Notes: generated by a model from the sequence alone, not told the origin. 64,000 bases of DNA from Microbacterium sp. No. 7 (GCF_001314225.1 NZ_CP012697.1:2108001-2172000), one strand, 5' to 3'; positions 1-11,605 are shown, numbered from the stretch's first letter. Numbers and translations: made by a program.

Positions 1-1
1 G

Positions 2-2658
<2,657 letters not shown>

Positions 2659-2662
<4 letters not shown>

Positions 2663-3549
2663 CCTCGTTCGGCGCGCGCCTGCGCGCCGCACTCGAGGCG
2701 CACGGGCCGCTGTGCGTGGGCATCGACCCGCACGAGGCGCTGCTGCGCGAGTGGGGACTGGATGCCGGCGCCGCGGGCGTGCGCGAGTTCGGCCTGCGCG
2801 TCGTCGAGGCCGCCGCCGGGCAGGCGGGCGTCGTGAAGCCGCAGGTCGCGTTCTTCGAGCGCTTCGGCTCGGCCGGGTTCGCGGCGCTGGAGGACGTGCA
2901 GCGGGCAGCGCGCGACGCCGGCCTGCTCGTGATCGCCGACGCGAAGCGCGGCGACATCGGCTCGACGATGGCGGGATACGCGGCGGCGTGGTTCGACGCG
3001 GGCGCGCCCCTGGAGGCGGACGCCCTCACGGTGAGCCCGTACCTCGGCCCCGACTCGCTGCGCGAGACGCTGACGACCGCGGTGCGCGCGGGCAAGGGCG
3101 TGTTCGTGCTGGCCGCGACGAGCAACCCCGAGGCGTACGCGCTGCAGAGCGCGCACACGGTCGACGTGGCCGCGGGCGACGGCGAGACCGTCGCGCAGCG
3201 CGTGGCGCGCGACGTGACGGCGATCAACTCGAGCGCGGCGTTCGCGGGCGACGGGCTCGGGCCGATCGGCCTGGTCGTCGGCGCGACGGTCGACCGCGCG
3301 TCGGTCGGGCTGAGCGACGACGTGCTGCGCGGGGCGCCCATCCTGGCGCCGGGCTTCGGCGCGCAGGGCGCCGAGCCGGCCGACCTGCGCGCGATCTTCG
3401 GCGCGCTGACCCCCGGCGTCGTGGCGAACGAGAGCCGCAGCGTGCTGTCGGCCGGCCCCGACGGCATCCGCGCGCGCATCGCAGAGCGCGCGGCGCTGTA
3501 TCGTGCGATTCGTGACGGACTCTCTGCTCAGGAGGGCAAGGATGGCTGA
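2659..3549 (+). CDS. pyrF: Orotidine 5'-phosphate decarboxylase, 296 aa
   Basis: PyrF catalyses the last step of UMP synthesis, decarboxylating OMP. The ATG at 2659 overlaps the carB stop and gives [25 protein letters not shown], a normal start for the longer type-2 PyrF subfamily found in Actinobacteria. The active-site signature [10 protein letters not shown], carrying the catalytic Asp/Lys pair, lies near residue 95, and the phosphate-binding end is in the [10 protein letters not shown] region. Length fits the family (about 270-300 aa). The last eight bases overlap the next gene, so the carB-pyrF-gmk run looks like one transcript. Confidence 0.95.
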
Positions 3550-4438
3550 CTCGCGTACCCCGCCCGAGGTCGACCGCGCCGCGGCATCGCGGCGCGCGGT
3601 CGAGGTGCGCCGCGCCCGCGCCGCGCTCAAGCGCGACGTCTCGACGCGCGTCGTGACCCCGCAGGAGCTGCTGCGCCGTGCGTGGGCCGACCCGGCGTCG
3701 CCGGCGGGGACGATGCGCGTCACGGAGTTCCTCACCTCCATCCCCGCGATCGGCGAGGGCAAGCGCGACCGCATCCTGTCCGAGCTCGGCATCTCGCCCG
3801 TCAAGCGGCTGGGCGGTCTCGGCTCGCGGCAGCGCACGGTGCTGCTCGACTTCATCGACGGGCGTCTCCCGGAGGCGGTCGCGCGCCCGGGTCGCAGCCG
3901 CCTGCTCGTGCTTGCGGGCCCCACCGCCGTCGGCAAGGGCACCGTGGCGGCGCACATCAAGGAGCACCACCCCGAGATCCTGCTCTCGGTCTCGGCGACG
4001 ACGCGGGCGCCCCGCCCGGGCGAGGTCCACGGCGAGCACTACTTCTTCGTCGACGACGCCGAGTTCGACCGGCTCGTCGCATCGGGCGAGCTGCTCGAGT
4101 GGGCGACGGTGCACAACAGGCACCGCTACGGCACGCCGAAGGCGCCGATCGACACGGCGCTGGCCGAGGGCCGCACCGTGCTGCTGGAGATCGACCTGCA
4201 GGGCGCGCGCCAGGTGCGCGCGGCGGCGCCCGACGCGACCCTCATCTTCCTGCTGCCGCCGAGCTGGGACGAGCTCGTCGACCGGCTCGTCGGACGCGGC
4301 ACGGAGGACGCCGAGGAGCGCGCGCGACGCCTGCGCACCGCCAAGGTCGAGCTCGCGGCGCAGGGCGAGTTCGACTACCGCGTCGTGAACGACGACATCG
4401 CCCGCGCGGCGGCAGAGGTGGCGACGCTCGCGCGGTAG
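3542..4438 (+). CDS. gmk: Fused integration host factor (mIHF) - guanylate kinase, 298 aa
   Basis: The C-terminal half (from about residue 115) is guanylate kinase, which phosphorylates GMP to GDP: P-loop GPTAVGKGT, then [19 protein letters not shown] and the [12 protein letters not shown] strand. The first ~105 residues match actinobacterial integration host factor: a basic [15 protein letters not shown] helix, then [19 protein letters not shown] and [12 protein letters not shown], the H2TH-type DNA-binding core. In Mycobacterium mihF and gmk are separate adjacent genes (Rv1388, Rv1389); here one uninterrupted frame joins them, with no stop and no ribosome site between. Start ATG 3542 has GGAGG eight bases upstream and overlaps pyrF. 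A free Gmk from an internal start is possible, but I see no good internal ribosome site. Confidence 0.9.
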   Translation: MADSRTPPEVDRAAASRRAVEVRRARAALKRDVSTRVVTPQELLRRAWADPASPAGTMRVTEFLTSIPAIGEGKRDRILSELGISPVKRLGGLGSRQRTVLLDFIDGRLPEAVARPGRSRLLVLAGPTAVGKGTVAAHIKEHHPEILLSVSATTRAPRPGEVHGEHYFFVDDAEFDRLVASGELLEWATVHNRHRYGTPKAPIDTALAEGRTVLLEIDLQGARQVRAAAPDATLIFLLPPSWDELVDRLVGRGTEDAEERARRLRTAKVELAAQGEFDYRVVNDDIARAAAEVATLAR

Positions 4439-4450
4439 GGCGCGGTCCGT

Positions 4451-4471
4451 CCCCGCGGAGAATCCGCGGGG
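4451..4471 (+). terminator. GC hairpin after gmk
   Basis: A perfect 9-bp stem (CCCCGCGGA / TCCGCGGGG) with a 3-base loop begins 12 bases after the gmk stop. There is no T-run, which is usual for GC-rich actinobacterial terminators. It likely ends the carB-pyrF-gmk transcript. Confidence 0.6.
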
Positions 4472-4493
4472 GCTGTGCAACGGTCGGCGGGAG

Positions 4494-4605
4494 GGGTTTC
4501 GATACGCTGCCCCTCCGGGGCAGCTCCTCAACCAGCGGGGTGGGGCGGAGGGCGGCTACCGCCCCCGCTGGTCGAGCAGCGCACGGAGTGCGCGTGTCGA
4601 AACCC
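4494..4605. repeat. REP-like interrupted palindrome between gmk and rpoZ
   Basis: Outer arms GGGTTTCGATACG (4494-4506) and CGTGTCGAAACCC (4593-4605) match except one wobble. Inner arms CTCAACCAGCGGGG (4527-4540) and CCCCGCTGGTCGAG (4563-4576) also match except one wobble. The element is non-coding and nested. Intergenic elements with a tttcgatacg...ctcaacca core are, as I recall, dispersed in many copies in Microbacteriaceae genomes. Only one copy is in this window, so the dispersed-repeat status is inferred. Confidence 0.7.
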
Positions 4606-4647
4606 GATTCGTCGACCGACGGGAGGGGCTCGTCGCGCCGCGTCGGG

Positions 4648-4653
4648 TAGAAT
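4648..4653 (+). promoter_or_regulatory. Probable -10 element for rpoZ
   Basis: TAGAAT fits the actinobacterial TANNNT consensus. It follows the REP-like element and lies 83 bases before the rpoZ ATG, implying a leader of roughly 77 bases. No clear -35 is seen. Confidence 0.5.
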
Positions 4654-4736
4654 GATCGGATGCCGTGATCGCTGCGCTCCGGCGGCGACGCACCGGCGAC
4701 GACTCTCCACCCGCATCCGACCTCAGGAGGTCCTCC

Positions 4737-4991
4737 ATGACCACGCGTGACAAGGGCATCATCGACCCGCCCATCGACGCACTGCTCGAGAAGGTCGACT
4801 CGAAGTACCAGCTCGTGATCTACGCGTCGAAGCGCGCGCGCCAGATCAACGACTACTACTCCGACCTGCACGAGGGCAACCTGTTCGACAACGTCGGGCC
4901 GCTCGTCGACTCGAGCATCGAGGACAAGCCCCTCACGATCGCGCTGCACGAGATCCACGAGGACAAGCTGCGCCTGCGCCACGTCGACTGA
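4737..4991 (+). CDS. rpoZ: DNA-directed RNA polymerase omega subunit, 84 aa
   Basis: Omega helps RNA polymerase beta' fold and assemble. The start ATG 4737 is set by a strong AGGAGG six bases upstream. The sequence contains the conserved N-terminal helix [19 protein letters not shown], which packs on beta', followed by the acidic tail common in actinobacterial omegas ([20 protein letters not shown]). Length is typical (80-110 aa). It sits after gmk as in other Actinobacteria, but the next gene is metK, not the expected coaBC. Confidence 0.93.
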   Translation: MTTRDKGIIDPPIDALLEKVDSKYQLVIYASKRARQINDYYSDLHEGNLFDNVGPLVDSSIEDKPLTIALHEIHEDKLRLRHVD

Positions 4992-5000
4992 TCTTCCCGT

Positions 5001-5017
5001 GACGCCGTGTGGCGTTC
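5001..5017 (+). terminator. Short hairpin after rpoZ
   Basis: GACGCC / GGCGTT (one G-T pair) with a 4-base loop starts 9 bases after the rpoZ stop. A second weak stem (TGCCCC...GGGGCA) follows within the 105-bp gap before metK. I see no SAM riboswitch fold here. Confidence 0.35.
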
Positions 5018-5096
5018 TCGTGCCCCTGGGATCCGGATGTCGGATGCCGGGGGCATGATTGTGTGACACCCCTTCTGTTCTGCTTGGAGCACATCC

Positions 5097-6290
5097 ATGA
5101 GCCAGCTGCGCCTCTTCACGTCCGAGTCGGTCACCGAGGGCCACCCCGACAAGATCTGCGACCAGATCTCCGACAGCATCCTCGACGCCCTGCTCGCCGT
5201 CGACCCGGGCAGCCGCGTGGCGGTCGAGACCCTGGTGACGACGGGTCTCGTGCACGTCGCGGGAGAGGTGCGCACCGACGGCTACGTCGACATCCCCGGC
5301 ATCGTGCGCCGCATGGTCAACCGCATCGGCTACACGTCGAGCGAGACCGGCTTCGACGGCGACTCGTGCGGCGTCACGGTGTCGATCGGCGAGCAGTCCG
5401 GCGACATCGCGGCCGGCGTCGACACGGCGATCGAGCACCGCGAGGGCGGCTCCGACGACCCGGTCGACGCACTCGGCGCGGGCGACCAGGGCATCATGTT
5501 CGGCTACGCGACGACCGAGACGCCGCAGCTCATGCCGCTCGCGATCTGGACCGCGCACCGGCTCGCGGAGCGGCTGACCGACGCGCGTCGCAGCGGCGCC
5601 CTGCCGTTCCTGCGCCCTGACGGCAAGACCCAGGTCACCCTCGGCTACGACGGCGCCGTGCCGCGCACGGTCGACACGGTCGTGCTGTCGACGCAGCACC
5701 ATCCCGACATCTCCATCCCCGCGCTGCGTGCGGCGGTGCAGGCCGAGGTCATCGACCCCGTGCTGCGGTCGACGGGTCTCGACCTGTCCGACGTGAAGTA
5801 CGTGATCAACCCCGCCGGTCCCTTCGTGACGGGCGGCCCGAAGGGTGACGCCGGCCTCACGGGGCGCAAGATCATCATCGACACCTACGGCGGGGCCGCG
5901 CGTCACGGGGGCGGCGCGTTCAGCGGCAAGGACCCGTCGAAGGTCGACCGCTCGGCGGCGTACGCGATGCGCTGGGTCGCGAAGAACGCCGTCGCCGCAG
6001 GCCTCGCCGACCGGCTCGAGGTGCAGGTCGCCTATGCGATCGGCCGCGCCGCGCCCGTCGGGCTGTACGTCGAGACGTTCGGCACGGGGCACGTGCCGGA
6101 CGAGCGCATCACGGACGCCATCCGCGAGGTGTTCGACCTGCGCCCGCAGGCGATCATCGAGCGGCTCGACCTGCTGCGCCCGATCTACGCCCAGACGGCG
6201 GCGTACGGCCATTTCGGCCGCGAGCTGCCCGACTTCACGTGGGAGCGCACCGACCGCGTCGACGAGCTGAAGGCCGCGGCCGGGCTCTAG
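5097..6290 (+). CDS. metK: S-adenosylmethionine synthetase, 397 aa
   Basis: MetK makes S-adenosylmethionine from methionine and ATP and is the cell's methyl-donor source. Signatures: [16 protein letters not shown] at residues 10-25 (ATP and metal site), [12 protein letters not shown] near residue 130, and the glycine-rich loop [20 protein letters not shown] near residue 280. Length is normal. TTGGAG lies eight bases before ATG 5097. The 105-bp gap from rpoZ is where coaBC (dfp) is found in Mycobacterium and many relatives. priA follows 13 bases downstream, so metK-priA-fmt-rsmB is probably one operon. Confidence 0.97.
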   Translation: MSQLRLFTSESVTEGHPDKICDQISDSILDALLAVDPGSRVAVETLVTTGLVHVAGEVRTDGYVDIPGIVRRMVNRIGYTSSETGFDGDSCGVTVSIGEQSGDIAAGVDTAIEHREGGSDDPVDALGAGDQGIMFGYATTETPQLMPLAIWTAHRLAERLTDARRSGALPFLRPDGKTQVTLGYDGAVPRTVDTVVLSTQHHPDISIPALRAAVQAEVIDPVLRSTGLDLSDVKYVINPAGPFVTGGPKGDAGLTGRKIIIDTYGGAARHGGGAFSGKDPSKVDRSAAYAMRWVAKNAVAAGLADRLEVQVAYAIGRAAPVGLYVETFGTGHVPDERITDAIREVFDLRPQAIIERLDLLRPIYAQTAAYGHFGRELPDFTWERTDRVDELKAAAGL

Positions 6291-6303
6291 ACGGGACGCC
6301 GAC

Positions 6304-8283
6304 ATGATCCGCGTCGCGCGCGTGCTCGTCGACGTGCCGCTGCCGCAGCTCGACCGGCTGTTCGACTACGAGATCCCCGCCGAGCTCGCAGAGACGGCGC
6401 TGCCCGGCGTGCGCGTGAAGGTGCCGCTGCGATCGGCCGGCCGCGTCGTCGAGGGCTGGATCGTCGAGCTCGCCGAGATCTCCGAGCCGCCGCGACCGCT
6501 GTCGCAGCTCGACGCGGTCGTGTCGCCGGTCGCCGTGCTGCCGCTCGCCCTCTATACGCTGGCGCGCCGGGCGGCCGATCGCGCGGCGGGGTCGGCGAGC
6601 GACGTGCTGCGCCTCGCGATCCCCAAGCGCATGGTGCGCGCCGAGAAGGCGTGGCTCGCCGCGCCGCCGCCCCCGGCGCCGGCGATCGACGCCGCGGCCG
6701 CGCTCTGGGCCCGCGACGTGCTCGGCGGCTTCCCGACCCTCGACGACCGGATCGCGGCCGGCGAACGAGTCGCCGTCGACGCCGTGCCGCATCCCGTGCC
6801 CGGCGAGCCGCAGGGCCAGTGGGCCGAGCTGCTCGCCGCGATCGCGATCGCGACGCTCGCCCGCGGGCGGAGCGCGCTCGTCGCGCTTCCCGACCACCGC
6901 GACCGCGCACAGGTCCTGAGGGCGCTGGAACGGCACGCCCCGGCCGACGCCGTCGTGCGCGACGACGCCGACCGCTCCGGCCCGGAGCGCTACGCCGCGT
7001 ACCTCCGCGTGCTGAGCCCCGTGCCGTGCGTCGTGGTCGGGACGCGGTCGACGGTCTACGCGCCCGCGCACGACGTCGGCGTCGTCATCGTCTGGGACGA
7101 CGGCGACCCGCTGCTCGCCGAGCCGCTGAGCCCCGGCGTGCACGCGCGCGACGCGGCCCTGCTGAGGCAGGAGCTCGAGGGCAGCGCGCTCGTCTTCGCG
7201 GGACACACGCGCACGACCGACGTCGAACGGCTCGTGCTGCTCGGCTGGGTGCACGACGTCCCGGCCGCGCGGCGGCAGAGCCCGCGCGTCGTGCTGTCGG
7301 CGACGGGCGAGAGCGAGCCGCGGGGCGCCCGCATCCCGTCGACGGCGTTCGCGGCGGTGCGCGACGCCCTCGCGGACGGCCCGGTGCTCGTGCAGGTGGC
7401 CCGTCCCGGCTACGCGCCCGTCCTCGTCTGCGCGCAGTGCCGGCATCCCGCGCGCTGCCCGCACTGCGCCGGCCCGCTGCGGGCCCGCCGCCCGGGCTCC
7501 GCCCCCGACTGCGCGTGGTGCGGCCGGGCCTTCGCGGCGTGGGCCTGCGCGGAGTGCTCGTCGAACCGGCTGCGCATGGTGTCATCGGGCTCGGAGCGCA
7601 CCGCCGACGAGCTGGGGCGCGCCTTCCCGCACACGCGGGTCATCGTCGCCGACGGCGAGCACCAGGTCACCGAGGTCGAGGCGAGGCCGGCGCTCGTGAT
7701 CGCCACGCGGGGCGCCGAGCCCCTCGCCCCGGGGGGCTATCGCGCCGTGGTCCTGCTCGACGCCGAGCGCATGCTGCTGGCCGAGCAGCTGCGGATCGGC
7801 GAGTCGTGCCTGCGCTGGTGGTCGAACGCCGCCGCCCTCGCGGCCCCCGGGGCGCCCGTGCACCTCGTCGGGGTCGACGGCCCCGTCGCGCGTGCGCTCG
7901 CGACGTGGACGCAGGCCGCCTACGCGCGAGCGGAGCTCGCCGACCGCGCGCCGCTGCGGATGCCTCCGACCGTGCGCGTCGCGACGGTGGAGGGGACCGC
8001 GACGGCCGTGAAGGCGGCCTGGGAGCGGCTGCGCGGCGACGTGCCGGCGCTTCCGGCCGACGCCCTGCTCGGCCCCGTCCCGCTCGCGGCCACCGGCGCC
8101 GCGACGGGCACGCTGCCCGACGACGCGGTGCGGTCGCTCGTGCGCTTCGACTACGGCCTGGGCAAGGCGGTCGCGGAATCGCTGCGCGCGGCGGTCGTCT
8201 CGGAGGCGCTGCGCGGCCGTCGCGGGCGAGACCGCCGAACTACACTCAGGGTGCGGCTCGACGTGCCCGAGCTGGAGCTGTGA
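6304..8283 (+). CDS. priA: PriA-like primosomal protein N', helicase motifs degenerate, 659 aa
   Basis: It is recognised by the N-terminal 3'-DNA-binding domain (VARVLVDVPLPQLDRLFDYEIP), by position before fmt, and by a zinc-binding cysteine set in the middle (CAQCRHPARCPHC, CAWC, CAEC). PriA normally restarts stalled replication forks as an ATP-driven helicase. The Walker A GxGKT loop is missing: the corresponding stretch reads SALVALPDHRDRAQVL. The DEEH box is replaced by VIVWDDGDPLL. Actinobacterial PriA homologues are known to have lost these motifs, so this is probably a structural or loading factor rather than a helicase. The start follows metK by 13 bases with only a weak ribosome site. 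Confidence 0.85.
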   Translation: MIRVARVLVDVPLPQLDRLFDYEIPAELAETALPGVRVKVPLRSAGRVVEGWIVELAEISEPPRPLSQLDAVVSPVAVLPLALYTLARRAADRAAGSASDVLRLAIPKRMVRAEKAWLAAPPPPAPAIDAAAALWARDVLGGFPTLDDRIAAGERVAVDAVPHPVPGEPQGQWAELLAAIAIATLARGRSALVALPDHRDRAQVLRALERHAPADAVVRDDADRSGPERYAAYLRVLSPVPCVVVGTRSTVYAPAHDVGVVIVWDDGDPLLAEPLSPGVHARDAALLRQELEGSALVFAGHTRTTDVERLVLLGWVHDVPAARRQSPRVVLSATGESEPRGARIPSTAFAAVRDALADGPVLVQVARPGYAPVLVCAQCRHPARCPHCAGPLRARRPGSAPDCAWCGRAFAAWACAECSSNRLRMVSSGSERTADELGRAFPHTRVIVADGEHQVTEVEARPALVIATRGAEPLAPGGYRAVVLLDAERMLLAEQLRIGESCLRWWSNAAALAAPGAPVHLVGVDGPVARALATWTQAAYARAELADRAPLRMPPTVRVATVEGTATAVKAAWERLRGDVPALPADALLGPVPLAATGAATGTLPDDAVRSLVRFDYGLGKAVAESLRAAVVSEALRGRRGRDRRTTLRVRLDVPELEL

Positions 8284-8291
8284 GGAGTCTC

Positions 8292-9224
8292 ATGCGCATC
8301 GTCTTCGCGGGAACGCCCGCGCCCGCCGTCCCGTCGCTGCGCGCGGTCGCGGCGTCGCCCCACGAACTGGTCGGCGTCGTCACGCGCACGGACGCGCCGC
8401 TTGGTCGCAAGCGCGTGCTGACGCCGTCGCCGGTGGCGCAGGCGGCCGCCGAGCTGGGGGTTCCGGTGATCAAGGCCGACCGTCTCGACGACGACGCGAC
8501 CGCGGCGATCGCCCGGCTCGAGCCCGACCTCGGGGTGATCGTCGCCTACGGCGGGCTCGTGCGCGAGCCGTTGCTGTCGCTGCCGCCGCACGGGTGGATC
8601 AACCTGCACTTCTCGCTGCTGCCGCGGTGGCGCGGCGCGGCGCCCGTGCAGCACGCGCTCATCGCGGGGGATCGCGAGACGGGCGCCGACGTCTTCCGCC
8701 TCGTGCCGGCGCTGGATGCCGGGGACGTCTACGGGCGGCTGCGCTACGACGTCCCGCCCACGGCGACGGCCGGTGACGTGCTCGCCGAGCTCGCCGCTCG
8801 CGGCGCAGAGCTGCTCGTCGACGTCCTCGACCGGATCGCCGACGGCACCGCCCGGCCTGCGCCGCAGACGGGGGAGCCGACGCTCGCGCCCAAGCTGACG
8901 ATCGCCGACGGCGCGCTCGACCTGTCGCAGCCGGCCGAACGCGTGCTCGAGCGCTACCGGGGGACGACGCCCGAACCGGGCGCTCACGTCATGTTCGCCG
9001 GGCAGCGGCTCAAGGTGCTCGCCGCTCACCGCGGACCCGATGTCGCGCTCGACGCGGGCCGCCTCGCTCTGCACCAGCGTGGAGTGATCGCCGGAACGGG
9101 CGATGGCACGATCGCCCTCACGACCGTGCAGCCGGCCGGCAAGGGCGCCATGGCCGCCGCGGACTGGTGGCGCGGCCTGCGCGCCGACGACCCGCGCATC
9201 GCGCTGCCGGGGGAGGCCCCGTGA
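8292..9224 (+). CDS. fmt: Methionyl-tRNA formyltransferase, 310 aa
   Basis: Fmt formylates Met-tRNA(fMet) using 10-formyl-THF, for translation initiation. Seen: N-terminal MRIVFAGTPAPAVPSL, the catalytic region INLHFSLLPRWRGAAPVQHALIAG (Asn, His and the SLLPRWRGAAP loop, residues 100-125), a TGADVF strand, and a C-terminal OB-like tRNA-binding domain. GAGGAG sits six bases before ATG 8292. The deformylase gene def, which often precedes fmt, is not here. Its stop overlaps the rsmB start (GTGA). Confidence 0.95.
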   Translation: MRIVFAGTPAPAVPSLRAVAASPHELVGVVTRTDAPLGRKRVLTPSPVAQAAAELGVPVIKADRLDDDATAAIARLEPDLGVIVAYGGLVREPLLSLPPHGWINLHFSLLPRWRGAAPVQHALIAGDRETGADVFRLVPALDAGDVYGRLRYDVPPTATAGDVLAELAARGAELLVDVLDRIADGTARPAPQTGEPTLAPKLTIADGALDLSQPAERVLERYRGTTPEPGAHVMFAGQRLKVLAAHRGPDVALDAGRLALHQRGVIAGTGDGTIALTTVQPAGKGAMAAADWWRGLRADDPRIALPGEAP

Positions 9225-10579
9225 GCGCGACGCCGCGGTGGGTCGCCTACGACACGCTGCGCGCCGTCTCCGAGTCCGACGCCTACGCGAACCTGCTGCT
9301 GCCGCGCGCCCTGCGGCGTGCCGGGCTGGGCGGCGCGGACGCCGCGTTCGCGACGGAGCTCTCCTACGGCACGCTGCGGATGCTCGGCACCTACGACGCG
9401 ATCGTCGCGGATGCCGCGGGCCGCGACGTCGCGGCGATCGATCCGGCGGTGCGCGACGCCCTGCGGCTGGGCGTGCACCAGCTGCTCGCGATGCGCGTGC
9501 CCTCGCACGCCGCCGTCAACGAGACCGTGCGCCTCGTGCGCAAGGCCGCGGGCGGCCCCGCGTCGGGATTCGCGAACGCCGTGCTGCGCCGGGTGTCGGA
9601 GCGCGACCTCGACGCCTGGATCGCGCGGCTGGAGGACGCCGCGCGGTCGGACGACGAGCGTCTCGCCGTGCGGTTCGCGCACCCGGTCTGGGTCATCCGC
9701 GCGTTCCGCCGCGCCCTCGCCGCCGAGGGGCGTGCCGACGAGCTGACGGCGCTGCTCGCGAGCGACAACGTACCGCCCGTCGTCACGATGGCGGCGCTGC
9801 CGGGCCTCGCCGAGATCCCCGCCGACGCGGAGCGCACGGGCGCCTCGCCGTTGGGCTTCCGGTGGCCGGGCGGCGATCCGGGGCCGGTCGTGGCCGGCTC
9901 GGGCGGACGGCTGCGCGTGCAGGACGAGGGCTCGCAGCTCGCGGCGCTGGCCCTCAGCCGCGCGCGTCCGGTGCGGGCCGGCGAGCGCTGGCTCGACCTC
10001 TGCGCGGGCCCCGGGGGGAAGACGGCGGTGCTGGCCGCGGAGGCCCGCCTGCACGGCGCCGCCCTCGAGGCGAACGAGGTCGCGCCGGCGCGCGCGCAGC
10101 TCGTGCGCGACTCCGTGGCGGGCGTCCCCGGGGGCGTGCCGGTCTCGGAGGAGGACGGCCGCACGCGCGCGGGACGCGCGCGTTACGACCGCATCCTCGT
10201 CGACGCGCCCTGCACGGGCCTGGGGGCGCTGCGCCGCCGGCCCGAGGCCCGGTGGCGCAAGGCGCCGGGCGACGTGCCCGAGCTGACGGCGCTGCAGGGC
10301 GAGCTGCTGGGCGCGGCGGCGTCCGCGCTCGCGCCCGGGGGCGTCGTGGCGTACGTGACGTGCTCGCCGCACCTGGCCGAGACGGCCGGCGTCGTCGCCG
10401 ACGTGCGGCGCGCCTTCGACGGCGAGCTCGTCGAGCTCGACGCCCGCGCCGTGCTGCAGGACGTCGCGCGGCATCCGCTCGATCTCCCCGCGCCCGTCGA
10501 CGGCACGGGACGCGCACAGCTGTGGCCGCACCGGCACGGCACCGACGCGATGTCGATCACGCTCCTCGGCCGGCGGTGA
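9221..10579 (+). CDS. rsmB: 16S rRNA (cytosine-C5) methyltransferase, NusB-domain type, 452 aa
   Basis: It methylates a cytosine of 16S rRNA (C967 in E. coli numbering). Residues 1-150 form a NusB-like RNA-binding domain (FATELSYGTLRMLGTYD, HAAVNETVRLVRKAAGG). The rest is a SAM methyltransferase: motif I LDLCAGPGGKTAVLA, motif IV DAPCTGLGALRRRPEARW with Cys331, and motif VI VTCSPH with Cys381; these are the two cysteines of the RsmB/NSUN mechanism. Start GTG 9221 overlaps the fmt stop by four bases. It corresponds to Mycobacterium fmu, which likewise precedes rpe. Confidence 0.93.
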   Translation: MSATPRWVAYDTLRAVSESDAYANLLLPRALRRAGLGGADAAFATELSYGTLRMLGTYDAIVADAAGRDVAAIDPAVRDALRLGVHQLLAMRVPSHAAVNETVRLVRKAAGGPASGFANAVLRRVSERDLDAWIARLEDAARSDDERLAVRFAHPVWVIRAFRRALAAEGRADELTALLASDNVPPVVTMAALPGLAEIPADAERTGASPLGFRWPGGDPGPVVAGSGGRLRVQDEGSQLAALALSRARPVRAGERWLDLCAGPGGKTAVLAAEARLHGAALEANEVAPARAQLVRDSVAGVPGGVPVSEEDGRTRAGRARYDRILVDAPCTGLGALRRRPEARWRKAPGDVPELTALQGELLGAAASALAPGGVVAYVTCSPHLAETAGVVADVRRAFDGELVELDARAVLQDVARHPLDLPAPVDGTGRAQLWPHRHGTDAMSITLLGRR

Positions 10580-10594
10580 CGGGGCGGGAGCGAG

Positions 10595-10654
10595 CCGGCT
10601 CCGCTGAGATACTCCCGGCTCCGCTGAGATACTCCCGGCTCCGCTGAGATAATC
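10595..10654. repeat. Three tandem 20-bp units carrying promoter-like hexamers, upstream of rpe
   Basis: Units 10595-10614 and 10615-10634 are identical (ccggctccgctgagatactc). Unit 10635-10654 differs at one base (gatact to gataat). The change makes GATAAT at 10648-10653, a better -10 element, six bases before the rpe GTG. The array therefore looks like a triplicated promoter segment for a leaderless rpe mRNA. Confidence 0.75.
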
Positions 10655-10659
10655 GACGG

Positions 10660-11322
10660 GTGCCGCGCATCAATCCCAGCATCCTGTCCGCCGACTTCGT
10701 GAACATGGAGGCGGATCTCGCCCGCATCGCCTCCGCCGACTTCGTGCACGTCGACGTCATGGACAACCACTTCGTGCCGAACCTCACCTTCGGCCCGCAG
10801 ATGGTCGAGCGCATCCAGGCGACGAGCCCCGTCCCGCTCGACGTGCACCTCATGATCGCGGATGCCGACCGCTGGGCGCCCGGATACGCGGAGCTGGGCG
10901 CGGCGAGCGTCACCTTCCACCTCGAGGCCGCGACGGCGCCGATCACGCTCGCGCGGCGCCTGCGGCGGATCGGCGCCCGGGCGGGCGTCGCGATCAAGCC
11001 GACGACGCCCGTGGAGCCGCTGTTCGACGTGCTCGACGAGTTCGACCAGATCCTCGTGATGACCGTGGAGCCCGGCTTCGGCGGCCAGTCGTTCCTGGCC
11101 GGCATGATGCCCAAGCTCGCCCGGCTGCACGACGAGGTGCGTCGTCGCGGCTCGCAGGTGTGGCTGCAGGTCGACGGGGGGGTCTCGGAGTCGACGATCG
11201 CGCAGGCGGCCGAGGCGGGCGCCGACACGTTCGTCGCGGGCTCGGCGGTCTTCGGCAGAGAGAGCCCCGAGGCGGCGATCGCGGCGCTGCGCGACGAGGC
11301 CGCGGCGCACCACCGCCACTGA
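10660..11322 (+). CDS. rpe: Ribulose-phosphate 3-epimerase, 220 aa
   Basis: Rpe interconverts ribulose-5-P and xylulose-5-P in the pentose phosphate pathway. Signatures: [10 protein letters not shown] at residues 4-13, [17 protein letters not shown] (metal-binding His and catalytic Asp), [17 protein letters not shown], and QVDGGV with the second catalytic Asp, ending in the phosphate-binding AGSAVF. GTG 10660 is chosen because the protein begins at the usual place and a GATAAT box ends seven bases upstream; there is no Shine-Dalgarno, consistent with a leaderless message. Confidence 0.95.
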   Translation: MPRINPSILSADFVNMEADLARIASADFVHVDVMDNHFVPNLTFGPQMVERIQATSPVPLDVHLMIADADRWAPGYAELGAASVTFHLEAATAPITLARRLRRIGARAGVAIKPTTPVEPLFDVLDEFDQILVMTVEPGFGGQSFLAGMMPKLARLHDEVRRRGSQVWLQVDGGVSESTIAQAAEAGADTFVAGSAVFGRESPEAAIAALRDEAAAHHRH

Positions 11323-11329
11323 CGCCCGG

Positions 11330-11335
11330 TACCCT
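11330..11335 (+). promoter_or_regulatory. -10 element of a leaderless hisE promoter
   Basis: TACCCT fits TANNNT and ends six bases before GTG 11342. No ribosome site lies between, so transcription likely starts at the initiation codon. Confidence 0.55.
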
Positions 11336-11341
11336 GGCAGG

Positions 11342-11605
11342 GTGAAGACCTTCGACGAGCTGTTCGCCGAGCTGACCCATACGGCCGCCACCCGCCCCGA
11401 GGGCTCGGGAACCGTCGCGCAGCTGGACCGCGGCGTGCACGCGATCGGCAAGAAGATCGTCGAAGAGGCCGCCGAGGTGTGGATGGCCGCCGAGTACGAG
11501 TCCGACGACGCGGCCGCCGAGGAGATCTCGCAGCTGCTGTACCACCTGCAGGTGCTGATGCTCGCCAAGGGCCTGACGCTCGAGGACGTGTACCGACATC
11601 TGTGA
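11342..11605 (+). CDS. hisE: Phosphoribosyl-ATP pyrophosphatase, 87 aa
   Basis: HisE hydrolyses phosphoribosyl-ATP to phosphoribosyl-AMP, the second step of histidine synthesis. It is a small all-alpha MazG-like protein with the metal-binding pattern [17 protein letters not shown] (residues 35-52) and [17 protein letters not shown]. In Actinobacteria HisE stands alone and is not fused to HisI; hisI is here a separate gene 1.9 kb downstream. hisG follows 47 bases later. Confidence 0.93.
   Translation: MKTFDELFAELTHTAATRPEGSGTVAQLDRGVHAIGKKIVEEAAEVWMAAEYESDDAAAEEISQLLYHLQVLMLAKGLTLEDVYRHL

Noticed and set aside
4992..5096. SAM riboswitch upstream of metK
   Set aside because: The gap is short and the two weak stems do not resemble SAM-I, SAM-II or SAM-IV folds.
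10595..10654. CRISPR-like array
   Set aside because: The 20-bp units are directly adjacent with no spacers, and no cas gene is present.
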